This document shows positions 23,901 to 33,030 of a DNA stretch of 64,000 nt, piece after piece (the first letter of the stretch is position 1; every line of letters begins with the position of its first letter). The stretch is taken from assembly GCA_028015205.1 (NCBI GenBank), contig CM051514.1, forward strand, positions 32,318,150-32,382,149, read 5' to 3'. The notes beneath the pieces were generated by a model. That model saw only the letters and a list, made by a program, of their open reading frames with translations. It ran no database searches and had not been told where the DNA came from. The stretch comes from Mytilisepta virgata (Eukaryota; Mollusca; Bivalvia; Mytilida; Mytilidae). The translations under genes and the position numbers were made by a program.

Positions 23901-25396
23901 CTCGGTGAATACTAGTATTACATTTTCTCGGCTTGCTAAAACGTGATAATATTTTAGAAGTTCGACAGCATCTAAAAGTAGTATGCAACTCAGTTACAAT
24001 GTATATAGAAATTAAGTTCCTTAACCAAAAAGTGGAGGAGTTGATGTCACAAGAAAGTGCGACGGACGGACACTCAGATCGATAAAAACATCTGACTTTC
24101 TATAATTTATAGTATTCATTTACAGACTCTGGAACAAATGGAACAGATATTTTATGTAGGGCCAGTAGTACAAGTGCTGCAAGAGGTTTGAAAGGTAACA
24201 AAAAATAATAATAATGAAAACATGATATTCTATGACACCAAGGCTGTTAAAAAATATTATTTTCAAAAATTTAACTTACTGTAAAATCTACATTTATTTG
24301 AAAAGTAAACTAGAGGCTCGCCTCGATTCTATTAGCCAGATGAAAATATAAGCTCTGTTGTATCCTCAAGTCTGTTAGATACGCAATATGCCAAAGTAAT
24401 CTTGACATGATACTGTTGTAAGCAGTCCTGCAAAGTTTCAAAACATTTCAAAACGTAGTTTCTGGACAGAAGTTTTTAAAAATTGGTCATTAAAATTATA
24501 GTTGGCCTCTGGTGTCTATGTTATTCTTCCTATCGGAACCAAAGCTAGCTCATTCGTAGAGTTCCATCCATAAACCATTTCTACCTACTTTAGTTACAAT
24601 CAGTCCAGTAGTTTCAGAAGAGAAGATCAACATTTGAAAAGTTTATGGACAACGGACCATGGAGGCAAAGTGATGACATACGTTCATATGGCTTCTAGGC
24701 CAGGTGAACTAAAAAGGCTATAAACCAAAGTGTATAGGCCAGAACTTATGTTACTCGAGTACACAATAACTCATGTTAACAATTATATTGAAGACAAGGG
24801 GGTTGTGGTAAATCTATAATCTCACCCTATGACGTTTTTTTCTGCGTTGGGGAAAGAACAAATTATATTTTAATGCGTAGCATTAATTTTTAAAAATACG
24901 CAACTAACAGAAAATCTTAAATAAAGAAAATTAATTCAATAATGTATCCTATTGTTTGGATTCGATGGGTTCATTGATAAACAAGATTATTGGCTACGCA
25001 ATAGAAAAGATAATTGCAAGGAATTCATGGATTTCTAGAAAACCGTCAGTATTTTAAATTCTAACGAGCAACCAATCACTATATTAGTTTACAATATACT
25101 TTCAGTATCTATCCTATGACGAAGAAAACTTAAGGAAAAGTGTGCACAGGGAATTTATGATGCAAAACAACAGTCAACATTTTTTTTAAAACCTTACTAT
25201 TATCAAAAGTAAAAATTGCTTCATACTTCAAAGTTATACTTTGATTGTGGATTCAGTTATCGCTCAAATACATCTATTTAACTATATTTATAGCAGGTCT
25301 AGCTAAACAAACCATATTTTTATGCTTTCAGATTTAAAGCAGAACCGCTTCTTTTTAATGGTATTATTAGTCCGATATGTTATCGGATTCTTTTAA
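17911..25396 (+). CDS. Gene B: tail-less single-Ig-domain surface protein (4 exons)
   Basis: Join: 17911-17965, 22417-22737, 24126-24194, 25332-25396; 510 bp, 169 residues plus stop, all phases compatible (every junction in phase 1). Order: signal peptide (MFVFYTLLCCFLSLFCQF), Ig-like domain with FNCTM and MVTCKAKF as the B- and F-strand cysteines plus a Cys-rich centre (KTCTPEQCQC), a short Ser/Thr-rich stalk, and a hydrophobic C-terminus RFFLMVLLVRYVIGFF directly before the stop. Such an ending suggests a GPI anchor signal, or a short membrane segment with an embedded Arg. There is no cytoplasmic tail. It is divergent to gene A, 3.2 kb between starts. The weakest points are exon 1 (donor GTAGCT) and the short last exon. 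The Ig exon is the surest part. Function is probably recognition at the cell surface. Confidence 0.5.
18690..19913. mobile_element. Non-autonomous hAT-like DNA transposon
   Basis: Perfect 16 bp terminal inverted repeats: atcaagggcctaatct at 18690-18705 and its complement at 19898-19913. The CAAGGGCC core resembles hAT ends. The 1.2 kb body contains one decayed zinc-finger-like exon (19530-19710). No clear 8 bp target-site duplication was found. It sits in intron 1 of gene B. Confidence 0.65.
19530..19710 (+). pseudogene. Decayed zinc-finger exon inside the hAT-like element
   Basis: One frame reads KPKKFCKVMSQDCFDWYKED, then PKGLWHC, a stop, and ICRAAKK. After a one-base shift it reads NAYALGHSVSAKTTNHQRHT. 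C-x2-C and NHQRH with a WY...W spacing look like a BED/TTF-type finger found in hAT-related proteins. The internal stop and the frameshift show it is dead. Confidence 0.5.
20090..21540 (-). mobile_element. Penelope-type retroelement copy 2, degenerate
   Basis: On the minus strand: TFDFSTLYTTIPHSQLKEKL (about 21400-21340), the palm piece 21334-21041 with GIPVGTNCAPLLADLFLY, an insertion (20689-20998), then RYINDV, SASYLDLHLDID and LYDKRNNF (20645-20420), and GYVAPKLQSSLLKV (about 20290-20240). Frames change repeatedly and the YxDD box is altered to YIND, so it is inactive. It belongs to a different subfamily from copy 1. It lies antisense in intron 1 of gene B. Confidence 0.68.
20689..20998. 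mobile_element. Foldback MITE nested in Penelope-type copy 2
   Basis: A segment of about 310 bp interrupts the RT reading between palm and YxDD regions. Its ends are imperfect inverted repeats (ggccat..cagtcttgttta and its counterpart ending ccggatggccat). Inner arms contain gccttgcagtcaatca at about 20787 and its complement at about 20888. No coding potential. Confidence 0.55.
21655..21790 (-). pseudogene. Penelope-type thumb fragment
   Basis: On the minus strand it reads KSVSYLDLFLEIDNEGHLKT followed by KLYDKRDD, nearly matching the copy 1 subfamily at 5860-5935. It lies next to copy 2 but is of the copy 1 type, so it is a separate insertion. Confidence 0.6.
21790..22416. other. Gene B intron 1, right end
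   Basis: A 109-codon plus-strand open frame (21880-22209) has no domain, no hydrophobic segment and no splice context. Nothing else was recognised. Confidence 0.35.
22417..22737 (+). CDS. Gene B exon 2, Ig-like domain
   Basis: 321 bp with acceptor TTATTACAG and consensus donor GTAAGT, phase 1 at both ends. It encodes AHKIIFAGHSSLKSKFNCTM through LDFSVS. It aligns by eye with the broken exon at 37156-37495: S-I-R-[LF]-Y-[DN]-G-x-C, a C-S-x-[DN]-G turn, F-x-x-Y, and V-x-x-x-C-K before the F-G loop. Confidence 0.68.
22950..23065. repeat. Dispersed repeat fragment
   Basis: The phrase ttttggattgttttttggttttcaacattttaggctt with following gtgcacatcttgtgcatcaaaattggt recurs in shorter form at 33700-33760. 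I remember it as a common mussel interspersed repeat. Decayed copies of the 158 bp array type follow at 23340-23600. Confidence 0.45.
24126..24194 (+). CDS. Gene B exon 3, stalk
   Basis: 69 bp, acceptor TTTACAG, donor GTAACA. It encodes SGTNGTDILCRASSTSAARG, with an N-glycosylation sequon and Ser/Thr residues typical of a stalk or GPI attachment region. The phase fits on both sides. Confidence 0.45.
24310..24711 (+). mobile_element. CTAGAGGCTC...GGTGAGCTA element, short copy
   Basis: Starts ctagaggctc and ends caggtgaacta, the same ends as the larger copy at 31260-32957. The interior contains the phrase cagtcctgcaaagtttcaaaacat and ends with a gtttatggac..gga..tgatgacat block. Non-coding. 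It sits in intron 3 of gene B. Confidence 0.6.
25332..25396 (+). CDS. Gene B exon 4, hydrophobic C-terminus
   Basis: 65 bp after acceptor TGCTTTCAG. It completes an Asp codon, then encodes LKQNRFFLMVLLVRYVIGFF and stops. A possible AATAAA signal lies at 25724-25729. The hydrophobic run is interrupted by one Arg. Confidence 0.42.
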
Positions 25397-25984
25397 TAAC
25401 CTTTAACGTTAAAAAGATTAATATTTAACGTATTAATAACTATTGAGTTGACAATGTCATTCCAAAAGTCGCTGACGTTCGAAAGCTAGTCGATTGGACA
25501 GAATAGTGAAGATTCCAGTGCAACACCAAAACTGTCGTAGAGTCAAAATAACATGACTAATGACGATTTAATAACAACATAAAAGTCATCAAGAAATAAC
25601 TAAGCTGAAAACATACTAATAGCGGTAAATTGATTTACAGAAAAGACATCTCCATCGGTGGAACTTCCGATTTATATGTCAGTGATAAACATGCTAATTC
25701 CTACCAGATTAATTTTTTTAAATAATAAACTACACAGTGCATTGAGTTATCATATATTCAATCCAGCAAACCTTGTGCATGCAAATTAATTGCAAGTTTT
25801 CAAAATTCTATATTTAACTCGAAATATGACTGGAAAAATGTGCAACCTTGTAATTAAATAAGAAAAATCAACCCCTAAAACGACAACAAAGCTTTAAATC
25901 TCTGGTACATTTGTAAGACGGGTTAATTTGCATGCAAAAGGTGTGCTCCATTCAACATATGAAATGTTGTTCATCCAACCGAAA

Positions 25985-26165
25985 TTAAAAGTGGATGGTT
26001 TGTAGAGGGCATTTCCAGGTTTAGTTACAATCTGGGAAGTAACGTTTGAGAAGATCAAAATGTGAACAGTTTACGGACGACTAACACCGATCACGGACGG
26101 CGGCCGACGGACGCAAAATGATGACATGCATGTAAGGTCACATAGACTATACGCCAGGTGAGCTA
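25985..26165 (+). mobile_element. Truncated copy of the GGTGAGCTA element
   Basis: Only the right end is kept: agatcaaaatgtgaacagttta, a cggacgg-rich block, gatgacatgcatg and the terminal caggtgagcta. It is 5'-truncated, about 600 bp downstream of gene B. Confidence 0.55.
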
Positions 26166-27672
26166 ATACCAAAAGCGAACAAAGTTACAGTATTATGGGT
26201 GCTTATCAAGCTTTTAATCCAGATCTAAAAAATAAAAAACAAATATACAACATGAAAAGTTTTTCTTTACCATGATATGACTCTACAATGTGTTTAAAAA
26301 TCAGATTAATTTTGTTCAAACATAGTTTTCACACTTCTGAAGGATTCTTTGTTAGTCAAATAATTTAAATTTTTCTATACCACTTTAACTTGAAAGGCTT
26401 AATTGTATTTATCTTACAGAAATAACACTTATGAAACTTTTTTTCAAAGGAATTCTTGCGAAGCTACATGTTTCAGATAACACTTCCCTCTTTTCCTTCT
26501 GATTTCGACACGATAATTTGAACTGAATACCAACTTATTGTGTTGAATTGTTTACAATTTTCTACCGCATATATTTATATATATCACTTATATATTGAAA
26601 TAAAGTTTTTACATGAATGCACCTGTATGATCTTTCTACATATATTGTTATTATAAATAAATATAATAATAAATGAAAAAAACAATGATGGCGATGTTGT
26701 TATAGCGAAAAATGTAATAGAAAAAAAAACAGAAATAAAGTTATAACCACAAAAAATAAAATGTTTTTAGTTACTTAAAAAGTAAAAACAAGTTGTCTAC
26801 ACATTAATACTCAATAAAAAACAATACAATTTATACATGTTTTTATGTAGTTAACATATATACAGATTACAGAATTTATCAAACAACAGATTAATAAAAT
26901 CAGTATATACATGACATATGGCAGTTTTTAATCGCCACTTGGAACATCAATTTTATTTTTATTAGGTTTGTATAGGGCAATATTGCCATTATGCAGCGTA
27001 GAATAGAGAATTGAAACGGGGAATGTGTCAAACACACAACAACACGACCAAAAAGCAGAAAACAGCTCAAGACTACCTATGGCGGGCTTAGCTGGCCCCT
27101 AAAAAATAATGCATACTAGTTCAGCAAAATGGACCTCACACTTAACTCCGAAACATACAACTGAACCAAAATTAAAAAAAAAAACAAAAACAAAAACAAA
27201 AAACACAAGACTAACAAAGGCTCCCGACTTGAGACAGACGCAAAAATGCAGCGGGATTAAACATATTTGTGAGATCTCAACCCTCCCCTATACCTCTAGC
27301 CAATGTGAAATAAACAAACACACATCAATACACACAGTAAAACTCAGTTCAAAAGATTTCCGATTCAGATGTTAAAAAAGGTACAATGTAACGGAATACT
27401 TCAAATACTCGTGTCGTCTATTATCTCCCTGGGCCTAGGCACCAGTAGTGAATCACTGGAGCTCAACCTAGCGCACCAGGTTGTGGATACGCCAGAGCGT
27501 CTCGTTATAGGGTTGTCAGATTAATTATAACATGGAAATCCTATGGAAAACCATAGTGGGTAACGTGTTTTGAGAATGCCAAGCTCCCTCTATGGTTAAG
27601 ACCCCTTCCTTTTATGTCCAGTCCCTCCAATATTTTAATTGTGTATGATAAATTGCTGAACTCGTTGTTGTC
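26166..27672. other. Intergenic, no gene seen
   Basis: AT-rich sequence. The 88-codon frame at 27109-27375 is a run of Lys/Thr codons from an A-rich tract. The segment 27410-27730 (ctgggcctaggcaccagt... and ttgctactggacgttaagcaaacaacaacc) looks like decayed dispersed repeats. Confidence 0.4.
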
Positions 27673-27925
27673 CTAACAAAGCACGAATTCTTTGCTACTG
27701 GACGTTAAGCAAACAACAACCAAACAATCTCCCGATGTGAGATGTTGTATTAGACACTTAGCAATATGAATTATAACAAATTTCTCATAATTATCTTCTA
27801 TAGGATCCAAATATTCATCATTGTCTGTTATGTATATGATTTCTTCATAGTGAGCATCCTCAAATGATGTTTGATCTTGATTGGTATCATCATCATCAAC
27901 AATATCATCATCATCATCACCATCT
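27673..27925 (-). CDS. Acidic cytoplasmic-tail exon with tyrosine motifs (partial gene C)
   Basis: Acceptor GTCTTACAG at 27926-27934, then an open frame of 83 codons to TAG at 27673-27675. It begins with a run of Asp residues (DGDDDDDIVDDDDTNQDQ), then FEDAHYEEIIYITDNDEY and LDPIEDNYEKF. It holds four tyrosines; YEEI is the classic Src-family SH2-binding sequence when phosphorylated. The last 35 codons overlap a repeat-like segment (tgttgtttgcttaacgtcc), so the real C-terminus could be earlier. No transmembrane exon was found upstream; the broken Ig exon at 37156 may belong to the same locus. Signalling tail of an Ig-type receptor is the best guess; a decayed exon is possible. Confidence 0.4.
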
Positions 27926-28179
27926 CTGTAAGACGTAATAGTTTGGAAAACAAATTAAGTAGAAAACGCTGATCAATTTCTTATTTTCTTCTTTTTTATA
28001 AAATGAAAATCAGTTAAAGATAAAAATTTATCGCTTGATCTTTAGACTGAATTTTCAAACAATGATAATTTGAAATCACATAACAATAACATAACAATCA
28101 ATTAACGCTTTGTGTCCAAATTTCCAGAAATTATCAGGGATAAGTTGATGAAATCACTTAGGATTTGGGACAAGCCGCG

Positions 28180-28625
28180 CAATTGTTTTCCTGTTACAGA
28201 AGTCATGAAATAATAGGCTGCCATTAAGTCTGTACGTTTCGTTGAAACATGGGAGATGGCTCAAAACGATCGCCATACACTGGCACATATCCAGTTAAGT
28301 TTTCGGGGTATGAAGTCAGTCTACTTTTCCCGTAATTTGAGAAATCACGATCCATGGTAAAAAAGTCTCCTTCCGCAAAGTAAAATGTACCTCTTTCATG
28401 CTCTCCATGTACAATAAAAATTTTCTTGGTTTTATCTATTTAATCCTTTCAATATTTCTATGTCAAATGCCTCAGGTAAATACAATTTTAAAACAATACT
28501 AGTTATTCAGTTATCATGGTTCGTTTTGTTACAGTAGGTCCATATATCATGGTGCAATTATAATTTTTTTATGGACTTCTTTCGTATCCCTCAGGTCAAA
28601 GTTCATTGCAGGTCTTGAGCCATAT
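28180..28625. repeat. 446 bp direct repeat, left copy
   Basis: Aligned with 30340-30785 without any gap at a fixed offset of 2160; I count five substitutions. The minus strand holds coding-like stretches in both copies: FIVHGEHERGTFYFAEGDFF, then YGKSRLTSYPENLTGYVP to a stop near 28229, and upstream, in other frames, YLPEAFDIEILKG and FDLRDTKEVHKKIIIAP. The frame breaks are shared, so they predate the duplication. I do not recognise the protein. Confidence 0.75.
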
Positions 28626-30339
28626 TGAAATATGACATATAACTTTTCTTTACATTATGGTATTTGGTTGGTGCAGAAGTTTTTTCTGAACATAACTGTG
28701 CAATATTTTTCAGATCTGAAAGAAAATAAGAAAGATTCAGCATGAATTTGGGCATAAAGCAAACATGTTTATTTCATGAATAAAAACAAAAAATCAGATA
28801 AACCAAGATTCATTACTGATATATTTAGAGCCTCAGTTTACTCTTTGCAACTCACTAATGCCTTCTAAAATTATCATTAATATTTATACTTTTAAAACAA
28901 ATCTTATAACAGACAAATAAAGGTGACTTCTTATATTTTTTCAGGCTGAAATATTGCAAATTTTGAAAATTATTATCCGTCATTTCAAAAGTTTCAGCTT
29001 GAAATTTTCACATGCTCACAAAAAAGTTTAATATTTTTTAACCAATAGCTAGATTATGTAAAGACGAATCTAAAATGGGCTCAACTGTCAAAATCTGCCC
29101 AGTATTAACAATTTTACAGCTATTTAAAAATTTGCAGTTTCCATGTCTGAGAAATGTAAACATCTTGAAGGCGAACAAATTATGACGTTATATGAATTAT
29201 GATGTCATGACTCTATGACATCACCAAGTATTGTAAAACACAATTAGTCCTATCCTTAAAATTTCAACGATAAATGATTAAAGAAAAAAATATTAATCTA
29301 CAAGTAGTAACCAAGGATTTGCATAGAGGAAAAAATGCATAGCAACCAAGGAGAATGATTTTTTTTCCATTGCACAATCACATGTGCACTTTTATATAAT
29401 TCATCAGTATGTGTATAAGTGTATAAGCTTATAAATTTACAGGAACAATAGGATAGTCCATTTTGCTGCCTGATATTAAAAGTTTAAAAACCAAATAAAT
29501 TCAGTAATACATGTACATGTACAAATGTACATCCAAGTTACATGCTGTCATAATGAGTTACTCCCCTTTACAATTGACAAACTGCAAATTCTAAATCACA
29601 AGAATTTATTCAACCTGTTATTGGTAAATGTTGGTTTAAAAAATCTTGTTCAAAGGGATTTGTGGATGATATAGGTCTCTTTGCATCTATTTCCATTAAA
29701 TACATTCATCTAATGTTACAATTATTTAGCTGTGGTTTTCAATGCAACCACCTGTTCATGTTTACAATTGTCCGACCTTGTTACATGACATGTATGTAGT
29801 CTCGCCAAAATTGATACATCTAAATAAAAAGCATGTGTTTCCTGCTTATAGTGAGAATTTTTCTTCATACAATAACTGACCTGTAATATATTATTAATAG
29901 CAACGCAAAATCACTGTGTATTTATTCTCACAAACACATGTGTTTCAATGTTTACATCATACATATTACAACTTCCGGTTTGTAAAAAAAGGGGAGGTTT
30001 GGGTTTCTAGAACTTTAAGGAATAACAATTTTTTTTTAAAGATCTTAGTAAAAAGAACAATAATTTTTTTCATTTTACTTTATCATATATGTAAAAAATG
30101 ATTGCACAAGATTTACATTACATATGGATTGTTCAAATTTAGAAAACCCCATTTTCACCTCTTTTGTATTTTTCTTTAAAGCATTACATTAAAGTTTTGG
30201 ACCGTATGCAGATATTTTATACTTTTTGTGTTAAATACATACATAAGGAATTATACTAATCCTAGTTTCTCTATCAGTTGTTTACAGGATGGATCAGCAT
30301 CACAAAATATTCCTTTACACACGTTTGAAATCATGACGT
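28626..30339. other. Internal segment between the 446 bp direct repeats
   Basis: AT-rich, no coding frame with a recognisable domain, no primer-binding site or polypurine tract that I can name. An atgtacatgtacaaatgtac stretch lies near 29515. Confidence 0.45.
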
Positions 30340-30785
30340 CAATTGTTTTCCTGTTACAGAAGTCATGAAATAATAGGCTGCCATTAAGTCTTTACGTTTC
30401 GTTGAAACATGGGAGATGGCTCAAAACGATCGCCATACACTGGCACATATCCAGTTAAATTTTCGGGGTATGAAGTCAGTCTACTTTTTCCGTAATTTGA
30501 GAAATCACGATCCATGGTAAAAAAGTCTCCTTCCGCAAAGTAAAATGTACCTCTTTCATGCTCTCCATGTAGAATAAAAATTTTCTTGGTTTTATTTATT
30601 TAATCCTTTCAATATTTCTATGTCAAATGCCTCAGGTAAATACAATTTTAAAACAATACTAGTTATTCAGTTATCATGGTTCGTTTTGTTACAGTAGGTC
30701 CATATATCATGGTGCAATTATAATTTTTTTATGGACTTCTTTCGTATCCCTCAGGTCAAAGTTCATTGCAGGTCTTGAGCCATAT
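30340..30785. repeat. 446 bp direct repeat, right copy
   Basis: Second copy of 28180-28625. It ends exactly where the Penelope-type sequence resumes (30786). Together the repeats flank 1714 bp of non-coding sequence, a layout like a short LTR element, a captured gene fragment duplicated by recombination, or a segmental duplication. Confidence 0.75.
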
Positions 30786-31259
30786 GTTATGGTCGTCATA
30801 ACGAATTGATTGACCGTTACAGTATTCCAATATCTAAGATGATGTTGGACCTGTTCCCACTGTCGTAACATTTCGTGTGCCTCCACCGGTTTGTGACTAC
30901 CACCGGATTGACTTTGTTGAACTTCACGACGGGTGCCGTATACGGAGCAGGAACTGCTTACCCTTCCGGAGCACCTGGGTTCACACCCGGTTTTTATAAG
31001 AGATCGTGTTGTTCATTGTTTTTTTAGTTTTCTGTGTTTATTTGTTGTGTATTTGTCTTCCCAGGTTTATCTGTCCAATGGATTACTGTAAATTCCGATT
31101 ATTCCGATGTTTATATTATTGCGATAAATGCGACAGGGTTGTAATCGGAATAATTTAAATCCGCATTTTGGAATTTTTTATATGAATGAAGCGTGATTTT
31201 TCTCAATATCGCAAAAATTAAAATCGCATTTTGGTCTAAAATGACAATATCGCAATAAA

Positions 31260-32957
31260 CTAGAGGCTCAGTGGGCTGAGCCTGTATCGCTCACCTGATA
31301 AAATGCTTCTACAAACTTCCATTAATTCTTTGGTTGAATATGCTTCAAAAGTTTCAGAGCAGATGATCAAAATATATTTTTCTCATAGAGTCCAAAGTTA
31401 AAAGTATTTCCCCTCTGGCGGCCATATTTTTCTCAAATTTGAACATAATGAGCCAACTTTGTAAAGGACCTTCCATACATCATTCCCGTACAGTTTTATT
31501 CAATTTGCTATTATAGTTTTAGAGGAAATGATCAAAATATGTTTTTTTCCATAGGCATGTATGTTAAACTATGTTCCTGCAGTCAGCCATGATGTTTGTT
31601 CCATTTGAACGAAATGAACAATCCTTCTAAAGGACATTCATACATCATTCCAGAACAGTTTGGTTAAATTTGCTCAAGTAGTTTCAGAGGAGATGAACTT
31701 TAACATGTTTTCCCATCGGGTCCAATGTTAGACTATGTCCTGTGCTGGCAGGAATGTTTTATAGCGGATCGGAAAATTTCAACAATCTCAGTATAGGACC
31801 TTCCATACATCATTTCTGTAACGTTTGGTTAAATTTGCTCATGACAAGTAGTTTTAGAGGAGATGAACTTTAACATGTTTTCCAATCGGGTCCAATGTTA
31901 AACTATGTCCTGCCCTGGCAGAAATGTTTTATAGCGGATCGGAAAAATTTCAACAATCTCAGTATAGGACCTTCCATACATCATTTCTGTAACGTTTGGT
32001 TAAATTTGCTCCAGTAGTTTTAGAGGAGATGAACTTTAACATGTTTTCCCATAGGGTCCAAAGTTAAACTATGTCCTGCGCTGGTAGCCATGTTTTACGG
32101 CGGATCGGAAGAATTTTTGCTATCTTAGTATAGGACCTGCCATACATCATTCCTGTAAAGTTTGGTTAAATTTGCTCAAGTAGTTTCAGAGAAGATGAAC
32201 TTTAACATGTTTTCCCATAGGGTCCAATGTTAAACTATGTCCTGCTCTTGCAGCCATGTTTTTCAGCGGATCGAAAAAAATTCGGCATTCTTAGTAAAGG
32301 ACATTCCATACATCATTCCTGTAAAGTTTGGTTAAATTTGCGCAAGTAGTTTCAGAGGAGATGAACTTTAACATGTTTTCCCATAGGGTCCAATGTTAAA
32401 CTATGTCCTGCTCTTACAGCTATGTTTTTTTGGCGGATCGGAAAAATTTCGGCAGTCTGAGTAAAGGACCTTCCATACATCATTCCTGTAAAGTTTGGTT
32501 AAATTTGCTCAAGTAGTTTCAGAAAAGATGATCTTTAACATGTTTTCCCATAGGGTCCAATGTTAAACTATGTCCTGTACTGGCAGCCATGTTTTACAGC
32601 AGATCGGAAAAATTTTGGCAATATTAGTAAAGGACCTTTCATAAATAATTCCTGTAAAGTTTGGTTAAATTTGCTCAAGTAGTTTCAGAGGAGATAAACT
32701 TTAACATGTTTTCCCATAGGGTCCAATGTTAAACTATGTCCTGCTCTGGCAGCCATGTTTTTTGGCGGATCGGAAAAATTTCAGCAATCTTAGTAAAGGA
32801 CCCTCCATACATCATTCCTGTAAAGTTTGGTTAAATTTGCTCCATTGATTTTAGAGGAGATGATCAATATGTGAACGTTTATGGACGCTGGACGACGGAC
32901 GGACGACGGACGCCAAGTGATGACAAAAGCTCACATGGCCTTTGGCCTGGTGAGCTA
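31260..32957 (+). mobile_element. CTAGAGGCTC...GGTGAGCTA element with tandem core
   Basis: The ends match the copies at 24310-24711 and, reversed, 59446-60504. The right end carries ggacgacggacgg..gtgatgacaaaagctcacatgg. The core (31466-32860) is a tandem array of 166-167 bp units. Non-coding. The simple ends and tandem core recall Helitron-related bivalve elements, but this is only an analogy. Confidence 0.65.
31466..32865. repeat. Tandem array, 166-167 bp unit, about 8 copies
   Basis: The phrase ggaccttccatacatcattc recurs at about 31466, 31632, 31796, 31967, 32132, 32299, 32466, 32632 and 32799. Each unit also carries gtttggttaaatttgctc, gaactttaacatgttttccc and gtccaatgttaaactatgtcc. Units become more alike towards the right. 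Confidence 0.8.
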
Positions 32958-33030
32958 AAAATGCACGTAATAATTTCTGAATTTACAGCACTTTTTTTTT
33001 ATTTGCTCCTTAGGTACATTTGTCCTCTTT

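Larger units (their letters stand above)
31086..32988. mobile_element. CTGTAAATTC inverted-repeat element, interrupted
   Basis: Starts ctgtaaattccgattattccg at 31086 and ends gaatttacag at 32988. Inward, tattgcgata also occurs as an inverted pair (about 31117 and 31249), giving imperfect arms of about 40 bp. Without the inner insertion (31260-32957) it would be about 200 bp. It lies inside the 3' UTR of the Penelope-type copy. Confidence 0.6.
28131..33030 (+). mobile_element. Penelope-type 3' end, split by nested insertions
   Basis: Three pieces in order match the 3' end of copy 1: 28131-28160 (IRDKLMKSL), 30786-31085 (YGRHNELIDRYSIPISKMM, then LTLLNFTTGAVYGAGTAYPS and the 3' UTR to ccaatggatta) and 32992-33026 (attgctccttaggta type). 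The first gap is 2.6 kb, the second 1.9 kb. The copy is 5'-truncated at 28131. Upstream sequence shows no match. Confidence 0.68.

Noticed and set aside
28180..30785. A standard LTR retrotransposon
   Set aside because: The direct repeats lack TG...CA ends, primer-binding site and polypurine tract. No gag or pol is present, and the left repeat is offset from the insertion edge.
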